Positions 35,569 through 45,572 of a DNA stretch of 64,000 nucleotides are shown here, in pieces. The notes under the pieces were generated by a model. It did no database searches, had not been told where the DNA came from, and saw only the letters and a list, made by a program, of their open reading frames with translations. Made by a program: the position numbers and the translations under genes. Each line of letters opens with the position of its first letter. Position 1 is the stretch's first letter. Origin of the DNA: CAZFHP01 sp964519365 (GTDB taxonomy: Bacteria > Babelota > Babeliae > Babelales > RVW-14); NCBI GenBank assembly GCA_964519365.1, contig CAZFHP010000001.1, positions 1 through 64,000 on the forward strand. Direction: 5' to 3'.

Positions 35569-36309
35569 ATGAAAATAATCAATAAACCATTATGTATAAT
35601 TCCTGCTCGAGGAAATTCAAAAAGATTTCCTCTTAAAAACATAGCCTTACTTAAGGGCAAACCTCTTGTTAGTTATTCAATAGAAGCGGCCATAGGTAGT
35701 AATATCTTCGAAACAATTTGTGTTTCTTCAGAAAGTAAAACCGTTCTTAATATCGCATCATCCTATACAAAAGTAGAATGCAAAAAACGCCCCATTCAAC
35801 TTTCTTGCGATACCTCAACGGTTAAAGAGGTATGTCTCTACATTATACATAATTTTTTAGAACAAAAAATCATGTATGAAAATTTTGCAGTACTCTTGCC
35901 CACGAGCCCTCTTCGAGTAAGTACAGATATTCAAAATGCCTACAATATTTTTGAAAAAACAAAAACATCATGCTTGATGAGCATGATCCCCTTCTCTCAT
36001 CCTCCTCAACGAGCCATTGTAATAAAAAACAATAAAGCTCAACCATTCTTTGGAATAAAATACATGAAGCGCACACAAGAATTAGAACAACTATATCGCC
36101 ATGATGGATCTATTATTTTTATAAAAACAAAACAATTTTTAGAAAAAAAAGAATTTCACGGATCAAATATTACCCCATTCTTTTTACCAATAGAACGCTC
36201 TGTTGATATTGACAATCCTCTCGATCTAGCCTGGGCCGACTTTTTACTCACAAAACAAATCCTAACAACTCAAAACAAAACATCACATGGTTCTATTGTT
36301 ACGTTATAA
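35569..36309 (+). CDS. CMP-sialic-acid/pseudaminate synthetase-like (NeuA/PseF)
   Basis: 246 residues. CIIPARGNSKRFPLKNI is the CTP-binding loop of the cytidylyltransferase family, followed by ICVSSESKTV, FAVLLPTSPLR and the late VDIDNPLDLAWADFL metal-binding stretch. It activates a nonulosonic acid as its CMP form before transfer. The last 11 bases overlap the end of the converging PseI gene. Whether it is NeuA or PseF cannot be read without a search. Confidence 0.88.
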   Translation: MKIINKPLCIIPARGNSKRFPLKNIALLKGKPLVSYSIEAAIGSNIFETICVSSESKTVLNIASSYTKVECKKRPIQLSCDTSTVKEVCLYIIHNFLEQKIMYENFAVLLPTSPLRVSTDIQNAYNIFEKTKTSCLMSMIPFSHPPQRAIVIKNNKAQPFFGIKYMKRTQELEQLYRHDGSIIFIKTKQFLEKKEFHGSNITPFFLPIERSVDIDNPLDLAWADFLLTKQILTTQNKTSHGSIVTL

Positions 36310-37357
36310 GCAAATCCCAACATAATGGAGTTCCCTTTTTAACATCTTGTCTTATTTTCCTTCCCAACAATTGTTCATAATATTTTGGTTGTAACCCATA
36401 ACCAGGTCGAACAACTCTGACACAATCTTTCGTTAAAACCTCTCCAGCCTTAATATCTTTTGACACATACAAAGAACGTTTAAATTTAAGAGATCGTTTT
36501 TCGTCATTCGTTGGTCCATAATGAATATTTCCACGAGCTTTCCAAGCAATTGTCGTTTCTTGAACTAATTGTTTCATTTCATTAGGAGTTAAAGAAAAAG
36601 CTGCATCAATACCAATTTCTTTTGAAAGCGCAAAATGTTTTTCAATAACCGTCGCACCCAAAACAACACTTGCAACAGGCACACCTATCCCTAAGGTATG
36701 ATCTGAGAGGCCTATCTGACATTTAAACAAATCTTGCATATGAGGAATCGTCATAAGATTTGACTCTTTCGGATCTGCAGGATAGTTGCTTGTACACTTC
36801 ATTAAAACTAAGTCTTTACAACCGGCATCTCGAGCAACTCTAACGGCTTCATCAATTTCAGAAATAGTTGCCATACCAGTCGAAATAATTATAGGCTTTC
36901 CAGTTGAAGCAACTTTTTTTATCAATGGCACATGAACATTCTCAAAAGACGCAATTTTATAACAGGATACATTTAACGTCTCTAAAAAATCTACTGCCGT
37001 CTCATCAAACGGCGTACTAAAAACAATAAGACCTAGTTCTTTACATCGCTCAAAAATTGGTTTATGCCACTCCCATGGCGTATGCGCCTTTTTGTACAGA
37101 TCATAAAGCGTATTTCCATGCCATAAATTTTTTTTATCGCTGATATAAAAATCATCACGATCTTTAACATCAAGAGTTATCGTATCAGCGGTATACGTTT
37201 GCAATTTTAAAGCATGAACCCCTGTCTTTGCTGCCGCCTCAACTATTTGCAAAGCACAATCCAATGACTGATTATGATTTCCCGACATCTCAGCAATAAT
37301 AAACGGCGAAAAATCTTTCCCTATTTTCCTACCCCCTATTTCGATTACGTCTGACAT
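36299..37357 (-). CDS. pseI: Pseudaminic acid synthase
   Basis: 352 residues. IIAEMSGNHNQSLDCALQIV is the PseI/NeuB opening. LKLQTYTADT, HTPWEWHKPIFERCK, IVFSTPFDETAV, LVLMKCTSNYPADPKESNL, IGLSDHTLGI and VIEKHFAL follow, then the C-terminal SAF lid (KRSLYVSKDIKAGEVLT). This is a close match to PseI, which makes pseudaminic acid from 2,4-diacetamido-trideoxy-altrose and PEP. A plus-strand neighbour converges by 11 bases. Confidence 0.92.
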   Translation of the reverse strand: MSDVIEIGGRKIGKDFSPFIIAEMSGNHNQSLDCALQIVEAAAKTGVHALKLQTYTADTITLDVKDRDDFYISDKKNLWHGNTLYDLYKKAHTPWEWHKPIFERCKELGLIVFSTPFDETAVDFLETLNVSCYKIASFENVHVPLIKKVASTGKPIIISTGMATISEIDEAVRVARDAGCKDLVLMKCTSNYPADPKESNLMTIPHMQDLFKCQIGLSDHTLGIGVPVASVVLGATVIEKHFALSKEIGIDAAFSLTPNEMKQLVQETTIAWKARGNIHYGPTNDEKRSLKFKRSLYVSKDIKAGEVLTKDCVRVVRPGYGLQPKYYEQLLGRKIRQDVKKGTPLCWDLLIT

Positions 37358-38043
37358 TTATTAACCCTTCTCTTTTTCATGCAATTACTCAAAAAATCAT
37401 TTGTTAAAAAATCAAGCGAATTTATAGAATAATCAGCTTCATATTGATTTGACAAAACAAGATCTTTATAGTGCCCCCGTAAAATTCGAATTGTCTTAAA
37501 TCCCAACGGCTTAATTCCAACAAAATCTTTATTTGGATTATCCCCAATATAAAAAACCTGACCTGGAGGAACTTTTTCACGTTCACATATTTTTAAAAAG
37601 CAGTAAGGAGATGGCTTTGCATTGTGTATCCCATGCTGATGAGTAACATAACAAAATTTCATCTGATTATATAATCCTAAGCAAGTAATCTTACTCTTTT
37701 GAACACATTTGTTACCATCTGTTACAATATAACGAGGCAAATCTTTGCATCTTAAAAGACAACGTTGCGCATCATCAAATAATTTAATTTTTGGCTTATG
37801 TGTTCGATAAACAAAAAGACACGCCTTAACATTTTTTTTTGAATGCAAACCTATCATTGTTAATAGTTCATCAAAAACTTTTCCTCGACCATGATCTCTT
37901 AAATGATCTAGCATAAAAGAAAAGCTTTTTTGCTTACAAACATCATGTGTATCGTGTAGATATTTAGATACCGCTCTAAACCCACTATCTACAAAAGTAA
38001 TCTCATCATATAAAGTGTCATCCAAATCAAAAACTAGAACCAT
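37345..38043 (-). CDS. HAD-superfamily hydrolase
   Basis: Start at ATG 38043 (an adjacent upstream TTG at 38046 is less likely). ~232 residues. Motif I DLDDTLYDE, motif II VTDGN, the lysine in NAKPSPYCF and motif IV YIGDNPNKDFVG are all present, with a short helical cap. Pfam HAD_2-like phosphatase. The overlap with PseI (13 bases) suggests a step near nonulosonate synthesis, for example sugar-phosphate removal (inference). Confidence 0.85.
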   Translation of the reverse strand: MVLVFDLDDTLYDEITFVDSGFRAVSKYLHDTHDVCKQKSFSFMLDHLRDHGRGKVFDELLTMIGLHSKKNVKACLFVYRTHKPKIKLFDDAQRCLLRCKDLPRYIVTDGNKCVQKSKITCLGLYNQMKFCYVTHQHGIHNAKPSPYCFLKICEREKVPPGQVFYIGDNPNKDFVGIKPLGFKTIRILRGHYKDLVLSNQYEADYSINSLDFLTNDFLSNCMKKRRVNKCQT

Positions 38044-39955
38044 CAATCACCAAGTCTTCCGCAAAACGAACCTGTCTCTTTATCATTTTCGTAGGCAGGA
38101 AACAATATTCATCAATGTTACTTCCTAAACATTCAAGAAAAAACCAATAAAAACTATCTAATCCTGAAGCTAAGCCTAACGTAGAGGCTCCACCAAACCT
38201 ACTATTACATTCTATTATGTGATAAGATCCATCAGAAATCTCCAAAGCTTGTAAAACTACATGTCCATAAAGACCCAATTTTTGAGCAAACTCAGAACAC
38301 ATCTTTTCTAAGTCCTGTTTTTTAACAACTGTTGTAATCTGAGATTCACCCTGAACAACCACATCTCTCTGGCGAATAACTGTCCCCTTTGTTTTACTGT
38401 TCAAATCTATATACAAATCAAGACTAAATTCTTTCCCTTCTATAAATGGCTGAAAAATAGGATCTTGCAATTGCTTTGCATAAGTTTTACTTTGTTCATA
38501 CGTTAAATTTAATCCAATCTTGCTGCTTCCTGCTCCAAATCTTTCCTTAACAACATACTGTTTCACATTAAGCGTATCTATATTTTGAACCGTTTGTATC
38601 ACAGGAAAATTAAATTCTCGTGTTTGTTCAAAAAAACGCAATTTATCGACACATGTCAAAATTGCATTTTTATTTGAAACCATAACAGAAATTCCATGCG
38701 TTTTTAACGTATCTTTGTATTCAGCAAAAAACTCTAATTCTCCATCTCTTGTTGGAATAATAGCAGTGATGTTTTCTTTCACACAAAAATCAATCAGATC
38801 TTGAATCAACAGTTCAGATAGCTTAGGCATCTGCCAAAAACTATCTACAAAATATTTTGCTATGCACTCATTGCTACAATCAGCACCATATATCTTCCCA
38901 GGAACACCCAGCTTTTCCAAAGCCCTTTTTACAGATTTAATTAAACCTACTTTTTTAGAAATACTTGTTACCAAAACATTAAATATCACTTCTGATTCTT
39001 CTTTTTTGTTATATTTCACATGCTGTTTCTCATGCTTTATAATTTCAGGGATAACGTCTTCTAATTGCCTTGCTGGTTTCCACCCAATAGCCTTTTCAAA
39101 AAACTCCATATTTGCTTGAGACGCTTCATAGGAAATATCAGAAGCAACATGAATCGTTTTCATCTTAGGAAAATACTTTTTCAGCACATCAAGAACATCT
39201 TTTACCCTACGCGCATTGTCGTTTCCAAGATTGAACACTCCTTTAATAGAATCCCCAGCAAGTCTTAATAAGCCTTGCGCAACCTCTCCTGCATAAATGT
39301 AATCAAATATTCCCTCTAGCCTGTAAACATTTAATTCTTTATTTTGCAACAGTAATCGAATCCAACGAGATATTATATCTTGAGAATTCTTACCATAACT
39401 TCTAAAAATACGAGCTGACACAAACTCACACTTCTCTGCTTTAAATTCATCTAAAAACCTAAGCTCTATCTCGTGCATCAATTTAGCAGCACCACATAAA
39501 TTTCTTGGATAAATAGGATCCGTTTCTTTAAGCCTAACTGCATTTTGTTGCGATTGAGTAAAATTATAAAGCTTTGGATCATAAATTAAATAACTTGAAG
39601 CAAAGATTACTTTTTTTAAATCTGTTGAATCTTTCAAACAATTCATTAAATGGTTGCTCAGGCGTACATTATGATGATAATTTTCTTGCCAAAAATCATA
39701 TGTTTCTGTTGAGCGCTCAAACGTTGCAGCTAAATGAAAAAAATACTCAGGATTAAAATCTAGTAATTCTTCTTGAGCAATATAATTCAAATCACCCTGA
39801 CGATACCTTATCTTATCAGACCAACTTTTTGGTCTTTTTTCCAGATCGCCAACAAAGACTGTCGCACCAAAATTATACAACTTTGATACCAATTCATTAC
39901 CTATAACACCAGCCCCCCCACTAACAAAAACTCTTTTCCCTTTCCATTCAACCAT
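38027..39955 (-). CDS. SDR epimerase-like/ATP-grasp fusion protein
   Basis: 642 residues. Residues 1-~310 are an extended SDR: SGGAGVIGNELV binds NAD, FFHLAATFER and VIFASSYLIYD follow, but the catalytic YxxxK is CGAAK, so the Tyr is replaced by Cys. Residues ~325-642 are an ATP-grasp ligase (FGAGSSKIGLNL, PFIEGKEFSLDLYID, IIECNSRFGGASTLG). It probably activates a carboxylate or amino group on a sugar-linked substrate, with the SDR half being altered or non-catalytic. Overlaps the neighbours by 17 and 8 bases. Confidence 0.85.
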   Translation of the reverse strand: MVEWKGKRVFVSGGAGVIGNELVSKLYNFGATVFVGDLEKRPKSWSDKIRYRQGDLNYIAQEELLDFNPEYFFHLAATFERSTETYDFWQENYHHNVRLSNHLMNCLKDSTDLKKVIFASSYLIYDPKLYNFTQSQQNAVRLKETDPIYPRNLCGAAKLMHEIELRFLDEFKAEKCEFVSARIFRSYGKNSQDIISRWIRLLLQNKELNVYRLEGIFDYIYAGEVAQGLLRLAGDSIKGVFNLGNDNARRVKDVLDVLKKYFPKMKTIHVASDISYEASQANMEFFEKAIGWKPARQLEDVIPEIIKHEKQHVKYNKKEESEVIFNVLVTSISKKVGLIKSVKRALEKLGVPGKIYGADCSNECIAKYFVDSFWQMPKLSELLIQDLIDFCVKENITAIIPTRDGELEFFAEYKDTLKTHGISVMVSNKNAILTCVDKLRFFEQTREFNFPVIQTVQNIDTLNVKQYVVKERFGAGSSKIGLNLTYEQSKTYAKQLQDPIFQPFIEGKEFSLDLYIDLNSKTKGTVIRQRDVVVQGESQITTVVKKQDLEKMCSEFAQKLGLYGHVVLQALEISDGSYHIIECNSRFGGASTLGLASGLDSFYWFFLECLGSNIDEYCFLPTKMIKRQVRFAEDLVIDGSSF

Positions 39956-40526
39956 AGTAATCTTCCTTTAAATATCCATGCATCAACGAATCAACATATT
40001 TTTGCTCAATAAAAACATGTTGCCTTAATCGACCTTCAATTCTAAAACTACTTTTTTCAAGAACTTGAATATGAACAGACCTAATATCATATGTCTCTGT
40101 AAAAATCTTATTAAACGACAAAACATTAAACGAAACTTCTTTAATCAAAGAAAGAAAAATAGAAAACTTTTGCGTATAAACTTTATCATCAGACGTAAAT
40201 CCTGGATCTAACAAAAAAGAAACTTCTGCTCGTTTTGATAACCAATCAATATGAACAAGCCCTCCATATCCAATGCAACGAGATTCATGTAAGTAGCTAA
40301 ACAAAATAAAATTTGGAGTCGAAGAAAAAAACTGTGGCAAAATACATCTCTGGTAATAAGCTTCCTGCTGACTATCCGTTAATAATTCTTGTTGTCGTAA
40401 AATTGATACCTGTTTATTCCTCCAATCCTTAATCAAAAAAATATCTTCATATCGAATTGGAACCAAAGAATGCTCATTAAAATCAAATCTTTTCTTCGTC
40501 AAACAAACAAAGGAATTTTCGTGCAT
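39948..40526 (-). CDS. GNAT-family N-acetyltransferase (PseH-like position)
   Basis: 192 residues. RimJ/RimL-like GNAT pattern: YEDIFLIKDWRNKQ at the start, a central CIGYGGLVHIDWLSKRAEVSFLL and a C-terminal FRIEGRLRQHVFIEQKYVDSL. In pseudaminate clusters the equivalent enzyme is PseH, acetylating the 4-amino sugar. The assignment of PseH is from context. Confidence 0.78.
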   Translation of the reverse strand: MHENSFVCLTKKRFDFNEHSLVPIRYEDIFLIKDWRNKQVSILRQQELLTDSQQEAYYQRCILPQFFSSTPNFILFSYLHESRCIGYGGLVHIDWLSKRAEVSFLLDPGFTSDDKVYTQKFSIFLSLIKEVSFNVLSFNKIFTETYDIRSVHIQVLEKSSFRIEGRLRQHVFIEQKYVDSLMHGYLKEDYYG

Positions 40527-40529
40527 TTG

Positions 40530-41459
40530 CTATTTCTCCAAAGAAACATATGCTAAAATCCTTCGACCAAAATTACATTTTGCTGCAGCTTTCATATATT
40601 CAACATAATTTTCTATACCCTGAGACATCATATATTCTTCAAATAAACACGATGCTTTATATGCACCTTTTCCTTTTTTTTTATCTTTATAATAATGAGA
40701 GTTCTCATTGAGCAAATACATTTCTATAGGAATCATCCCTAAAAAAAATTCAATCTTAAATCCCTTGCTTTTTAAGCATTGCTCAAGAGAAGAAAAAGTA
40801 AAGTAATTCAAATGTTCCGGAGGAGCAAACCATGGATCCGCGCCAATGATCCCTTGTGAAAACAAAAAATTTTGAAAACACGAATAATCATTTGGAAGAC
40901 GAACTCGTAATAATGACTGCTTCGTCATAACTTCACGAACTTTTTCAAGTAACAAAACAGGATCAGCAACATGCTCTAAAATAGCATCCATATTAATAAA
41001 ATCATACGTTTCTGAGCTTTTTATTTTTTCATCGAGAAATTCATAAAAATTACCACAAACAAAATGGTTCAAAAGATGAGGATTATAATTTTCCACACCA
41101 TAAGAAGCAAAGTCACACAATACAACATTCCAATTTTTTTGAAAAAAATAATTACTAAAAAAGCCTTCTCCTGCTCCAATATCTAATAATGTGCCAACTT
41201 TTTTATCTCCAAATTTACCCCAAATATATTCCGAAATTTTCGCCTTATTCTCAATGTGATCAATTTCATCTTTCGAATACTTTTTTTTATACCCTCCTTT
41301 GTATCCACTTTGAAAATATTCATTTTCGTAGAAAGATTTTAATTCTTCTTGAGATGGGGTGGGATCGGCCTGGTAAAAACCAAGCTCATGCTTTTTTCTA
41401 GAATATTTTTGTGGGACCATACTCAATCCTTTCTTACTAAATTTTATAATCTCGCTCAT
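40530..41459 (-). CDS. Class I SAM-dependent methyltransferase
   Basis: 309 residues. GTLLDIGAGEGFFSNYFF is motif I; DFINMDAILEHVADPVLLLEKV follows. WFAPPEHLNYFTFSSLEQCL is a conserved methyltransferase_23 type sequence of glycan clusters. A 'YENEYFQSGYKGGYKK' stretch near the N-terminus recalls methyltransferases of lipopolysaccharide loci. It lies in line between pseC and the GNAT gene. Confidence 0.85.
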   Translation of the reverse strand: MSEIIKFSKKGLSMVPQKYSRKKHELGFYQADPTPSQEELKSFYENEYFQSGYKGGYKKKYSKDEIDHIENKAKISEYIWGKFGDKKVGTLLDIGAGEGFFSNYFFQKNWNVVLCDFASYGVENYNPHLLNHFVCGNFYEFLDEKIKSSETYDFINMDAILEHVADPVLLLEKVREVMTKQSLLRVRLPNDYSCFQNFLFSQGIIGADPWFAPPEHLNYFTFSSLEQCLKSKGFKIEFFLGMIPIEMYLLNENSHYYKDKKKGKGAYKASCLFEEYMMSQGIENYVEYMKAAAKCNFGRRILAYVSLEK

Positions 41460-41495
41460 ACATCAAAACTAAAATGATTGTTTTCTTATATATCC

Positions 41496-42641
41496 TTACT
41501 GGGAAACCTTCTTGATAATACTTACTATCTTTTTGACATCACTATTTTTTAGCATTGGATATAACGGCAATGACAAAGCCTGCTCATAATATTTTTCTGC
41601 TACAGGAAAGTCACCGTTTTTAAATCCCAACTTTTTATAAAATGGCTGTGTATGTACAGGAATATAATGCACCTGAAGAAACAAATGATTTTTTTGTAGG
41701 CGTTCAAAAATTTCTTTTTTGCTTGATGTAACTTCATCAAAGTTAATTAATAGTGGACACAAATGAAACGACGCCTTTGAATAATCTTTTTCTTTGAGAA
41801 AAGAAAAGCGTTTATCCCCTGATAATAACGTCTTATAACGGTCTACAATCTCTCTTCTACGCTTTACAAATTTATCAAGCTTTTTAAGTTGAGAAATCCC
41901 CAAAGCTGCTTGCATATCTGTTAAGCGATAATTAAAACCCAAATTATGCATTTGATAATACCAAGGACCATCGTTTTGTGTTAACAAAGACGTATCTTTT
42001 GTTACACCGTGTGTTCGTAGCATTAAAAGTTTTTCGTATAAATCTTTATTGTTTGTCGTAATAGCACCACCTTCACCTGTCGTTATTGTTTTAACAGGAT
42101 GAAACGAAAACGTCGTCATATCAGAATATTTACACGAACCCACTTTCTGTCCCTTATATTCTGACCCAATTGCATGGGCAGCATCTTCGATAACAAATAA
42201 ATTATGCTTCTTTGCAATAGCTGCTATTTCTTGCATATCACATGATTGCCCCGCAAAATGCACAGGAATAAGAACACGGGTTTTAGAAGAAATTTGTTTT
42301 CGAACTTCTATAGGATCAATATTTGCTGTATCTTGTTCGATATCTGCAAATTTCGGTTGCCCGCCAGAATATAAAATACAATTAGCTGTCGCTAAAAAAG
42401 TATTTGGTGATGTGATGCCCTCAAAACCCGGTCCTAAATCAAGAGCAAGCATCGCTAGATGTAATGCGGCTGTCCCGTTAGCTACAGCAACAGCATAGCG
42501 CGCTCCTGTATAATCACATAACGCTTGCTCAAATTCTTTTACTTTCGGCCCCTGTGTAAGCCAAGGCGAACGCAATGTCTTTACAATCTCCCAAATATCT
42601 GACCATGAAATAGATTGTTTGCCATAGGTGTACTTTTTCAC
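41496..42641 (-). CDS. pseC: UDP-4-amino-sugar transaminase
   Basis: The start is GTG 42641, overlapping the pseB stop (GTGA); the longer frame (42674) lies inside pseB. ~381 residues, PLP-dependent DegT family. WLTQGPKVKEFEQAL, AVANGTAALHLAMLAL, IEDAAHAIGSEYKG and the PLP-lysine in SFHPVKTITTGEGG match PseC, which aminates the keto product of PseB. Order pseB-pseC is the classic pair. Confidence 0.93.
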   Translation of the reverse strand: MKKYTYGKQSISWSDIWEIVKTLRSPWLTQGPKVKEFEQALCDYTGARYAVAVANGTAALHLAMLALDLGPGFEGITSPNTFLATANCILYSGGQPKFADIEQDTANIDPIEVRKQISSKTRVLIPVHFAGQSCDMQEIAAIAKKHNLFVIEDAAHAIGSEYKGQKVGSCKYSDMTTFSFHPVKTITTGEGGAITTNNKDLYEKLLMLRTHGVTKDTSLLTQNDGPWYYQMHNLGFNYRLTDMQAALGISQLKKLDKFVKRRREIVDRYKTLLSGDKRFSFLKEKDYSKASFHLCPLLINFDEVTSSKKEIFERLQKNHLFLQVHYIPVHTQPFYKKLGFKNGDFPVAEKYYEQALSLPLYPMLKNSDVKKIVSIIKKVSQ

Positions 42642-43615
42642 AAAATTTCTTTCATCTCTGCAATCGTTAACCAATCAGCATTATTGCCACTATGATACTC
42701 AAAATCATGCGCTACAGGATTCCCCTGAATAGGAACTTTTCGAGCTCCATAAAACGTATATTCAGGCTGAACAATGTAATATTTATCTTGCTCTATTGTT
42801 CTGCGAGCATCTTCACGCGTTATCATAACTTCGTGAATTTTTTCCCCGGGGCGAATACCAACATGACGCAATTCAACCGCTGGATTAATTGCTTTAGCAA
42901 GATCCGTTATTTTCATAGATGGGATTTTTTTGACAAAAAGCTCCCCGCCTTGCATAATATCAAGCGCTTCTAATACCATATACACAGCATCTTCAAGCTT
43001 TAACCAAAACCGGGTCATATTAAAATCTGTAATCGGAAACTCTTGCGCCCCCGCTTGCATAAGCTCTTTAAAATATGGAATCACAGAACCTCTGCTTCCT
43101 GCAACATTGCCATAGCGCACAACCGAAAATTTCGTATCATGAGTTCCAGAATACACATTGCCTGCAATAAATAATTTATCCGAACAAAGCTTCGTTGCTC
43201 CATATAAATTTACGGGAGCGCATGCTTTATCAGTACTCAGCGCAATAACTTTTTTGACGTTTTTATCTATAGCTGCATCAATAACATTTTGGGCTCCCAA
43301 AATATTCGTTTTAACCGCCTCAAAAGGATTATACTCACATGATGGCACTTGCTTAAGAGCTGCCGCATGAATAACAACATCTATCCCATCAAAAGCACGA
43401 TACAGACGATCTTTATCTCGAACATCTCCAATAAAAAAACGTAACTTGGGATTATCTTTAAACTCAGGTTTATTAGACATCACAAATTGTTTAAACTCAT
43501 CGCGAGAAAACACAACGATGCGTTCTACGTCTGGATATTGCTCTAAAACAATCTTGATAAAAGCATTTCCAAAAGACCCTGTCCCTCCTGTTACTAAAAT
43601 CGATTTATATTTCAC
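42638..43615 (-). CDS. pseB: UDP-GlcNAc 4,6-dehydratase (inverting)
   Basis: 325 residues from a GTG start. ILVTGGTGSFGNAFI is the NAD-binding site; AAALKQVPSCEYNPFEAVKTN and STDKACAPVNLYGATK are hallmark motifs of PseB (the first enzyme of pseudaminic acid synthesis, C-4 keto plus C-5 inversion). The catalytic Tyr and Lys are present in YGATK. It is the first enzyme in a run leading to pseI, which lacks only an obvious PseG. Confidence 0.95.
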   Translation of the reverse strand: MKYKSILVTGGTGSFGNAFIKIVLEQYPDVERIVVFSRDEFKQFVMSNKPEFKDNPKLRFFIGDVRDKDRLYRAFDGIDVVIHAAALKQVPSCEYNPFEAVKTNILGAQNVIDAAIDKNVKKVIALSTDKACAPVNLYGATKLCSDKLFIAGNVYSGTHDTKFSVVRYGNVAGSRGSVIPYFKELMQAGAQEFPITDFNMTRFWLKLEDAVYMVLEALDIMQGGELFVKKIPSMKITDLAKAINPAVELRHVGIRPGEKIHEVMITREDARRTIEQDKYYIVQPEYTFYGARKVPIQGNPVAHDFEYHSGNNADWLTIAEMKEIL

Positions 43616-43639
43616 AGCTACAATCCCATTTTATTTTTT

Positions 43640-45562
43640 TTAAACTGTCCAAAACAACAATCTCAAAAGCCTCCCCGCAAACCGATATATCTTTCTAAAA
43701 ATACCAACGTTATATAGCTCTCGCTGCCTTAACGATTGTGCATGAAATGAAACATAATGATATCCCTGTTTTTTAAATACTTCTAAGCTTTCTAGATCAT
43801 CACTATTTTTCCACATCAAGTGTCGCATTTTTACGTTTTTATTTCGATCAAAAATAAAATTAAAATAAAGCTCATACTCAGACAAACCAGCATAAAGATA
43901 TCTATGGTCTATCAGTTTAACAAGAGCAACCCAAGGTTCAAGCTTATGGGTATCCCGAATTGTTCGAAACAAATCTTCTAGCACACATCGCTGAAACAAC
44001 ATATGATGTGTAATCCCAGAGCATTGCTCATATACTTTTCTAAAGCCAGGAATAGCTCTTTTAGCATGCACAAAATATGGCCTATGATATTCTCTTCCCG
44101 TATTAAAAAGAGCAGCGCCAGAAGACGCCTGAAATCGAACTTTATTCAAAAATATTGTATCAGCATCTAAAATTAAAACGTTTTGAGATATCCCTGGAAT
44201 AACAAATGGAGCATAAAACTTTAGCAGCTGCTGGTATATCCAGCCAACTCGTGATTTCTTATCACAAAGATACTGCTGCGCTTGCTCCAGATCGTCATTA
44301 AACAAAACCCGTGCAACATCTTGTTTTGTAAATGGAAACTTCTTTTCGTCAAACCAAAAAGCTTTTTCCGAAAACTTTTCAGGAGAAACGACAAACACTT
44401 GCCTGATATTTTCGCCATTCTTTTTTATCCCATCTATAACTCGATCTAATATTCTTGTATCTTTTTTAATACACGGGATAACAACGTCTATAGGCTCATG
44501 TGAGAAATTATATTCACGTTTTTTTTCTTCTTGTGTTTGTTTATCTTGAATATGTTTCTTTTCTATTTTCGTTCGATCTTTTGATAAAAACTTAGTTAAT
44601 TTCTTACAGTGAACATGCAAATTATTTATACGATACGTATTATCGTGAAACACAAGATATGGAACTCGCCGGCCTAAAGCATCTATTTTAAATGCATACT
44701 TAAAACGTGCTGGATTAAATAAGCAACTCTCGTTAATAAAACCCGGAACTGGATTCGGACAATTTGTCCCACCTAAATACTGCCCAAGAGCCGCCGCATC
44801 AAAAAGAGATTTAAACTTATCTATGTGAGCAGAATAAGCCTCAGGGCCTTGTGTTTTAAGCCCCGTTGCGCTTTTAAGCAAATACGCTTTGTGATACGCC
44901 GCTGGCACAATTGGCAGCGTTTTTATAAGCTCAGGATATCTTTTTTTATACAAACCTAAAACATGCATATCACTTAAGCGAGACATTATGTTTTTTGCAA
45001 AAAAATCAGCCAAATGCGCCATCGTCTCTTTGTTTGCGACATACACAAAGCCAGGGATACAACGCATATCGTTATCAAACGTTGCGGCAATCCCGGAATA
45101 ATTCTGTTTAAAAACAGAAAGTAATTCGTTTAAATCAAAAAACAAAAGATTGTCGTTCTCTAAATGAAAAACATCTTGAACATCATATTGCAGCATAAAG
45201 TCATGCAAATACAAAAAGCGCTCAATAGCACAAGCCCCCAACACTCTTCTGTCTCTTTTATCAAGCTTTAAATTTCTTAAAAACAACACGTGTTGCTCTG
45301 AGGGTTTAAGCATTTGCGTAAGAATAACATGCGCATATTCGTGTAAATTATGCGGTTTTTGTAACGCATTATTGTCTGCTATAACATAGATGTCTGTATT
45401 GGGGTTAAACAAACGGGCTTGCCAAACAGCGTCCTCAAGATACGCTGGAAGCGTATCTCCTAAGTGCACAAAAACAAGAACCTGAGCCTGAACAAGCGTA
45501 GGCAAAAGCATAAAGCATAAAATAACTATTCTTTTGAATAAATTTGTTTTGGCGCCCAACAC
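43640..45562 (-). CDS. Two-domain exported glycosyltransferase-like protein (DUF6492)
   Basis: 640 residues from a GTG. A signal peptide (RIVILCFMLLPTLVQAQ) is followed by an N-terminal GT-A-like domain (residues ~28-330; VFHLENDNLLF provides an acidic motif) and a C-terminal DUF6492-type domain (~360-620; NVLILDADTIFLNKV is a DAD metal site). The C-terminal half is homologous along its length to the 326-residue protein at 47128-48108. A coiled, charged linker joins them. Confidence 0.7.
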   Translation of the reverse strand: MLGAKTNLFKRIVILCFMLLPTLVQAQVLVFVHLGDTLPAYLEDAVWQARLFNPNTDIYVIADNNALQKPHNLHEYAHVILTQMLKPSEQHVLFLRNLKLDKRDRRVLGACAIERFLYLHDFMLQYDVQDVFHLENDNLLFFDLNELLSVFKQNYSGIAATFDNDMRCIPGFVYVANKETMAHLADFFAKNIMSRLSDMHVLGLYKKRYPELIKTLPIVPAAYHKAYLLKSATGLKTQGPEAYSAHIDKFKSLFDAAALGQYLGGTNCPNPVPGFINESCLFNPARFKYAFKIDALGRRVPYLVFHDNTYRINNLHVHCKKLTKFLSKDRTKIEKKHIQDKQTQEEKKREYNFSHEPIDVVIPCIKKDTRILDRVIDGIKKNGENIRQVFVVSPEKFSEKAFWFDEKKFPFTKQDVARVLFNDDLEQAQQYLCDKKSRVGWIYQQLLKFYAPFVIPGISQNVLILDADTIFLNKVRFQASSGAALFNTGREYHRPYFVHAKRAIPGFRKVYEQCSGITHHMLFQRCVLEDLFRTIRDTHKLEPWVALVKLIDHRYLYAGLSEYELYFNFIFDRNKNVKMRHLMWKNSDDLESLEVFKKQGYHYVSFHAQSLRQRELYNVGIFRKIYRFAGRLLRLLFWTV

Positions 45563-45572
45563 AGTTTTAATC

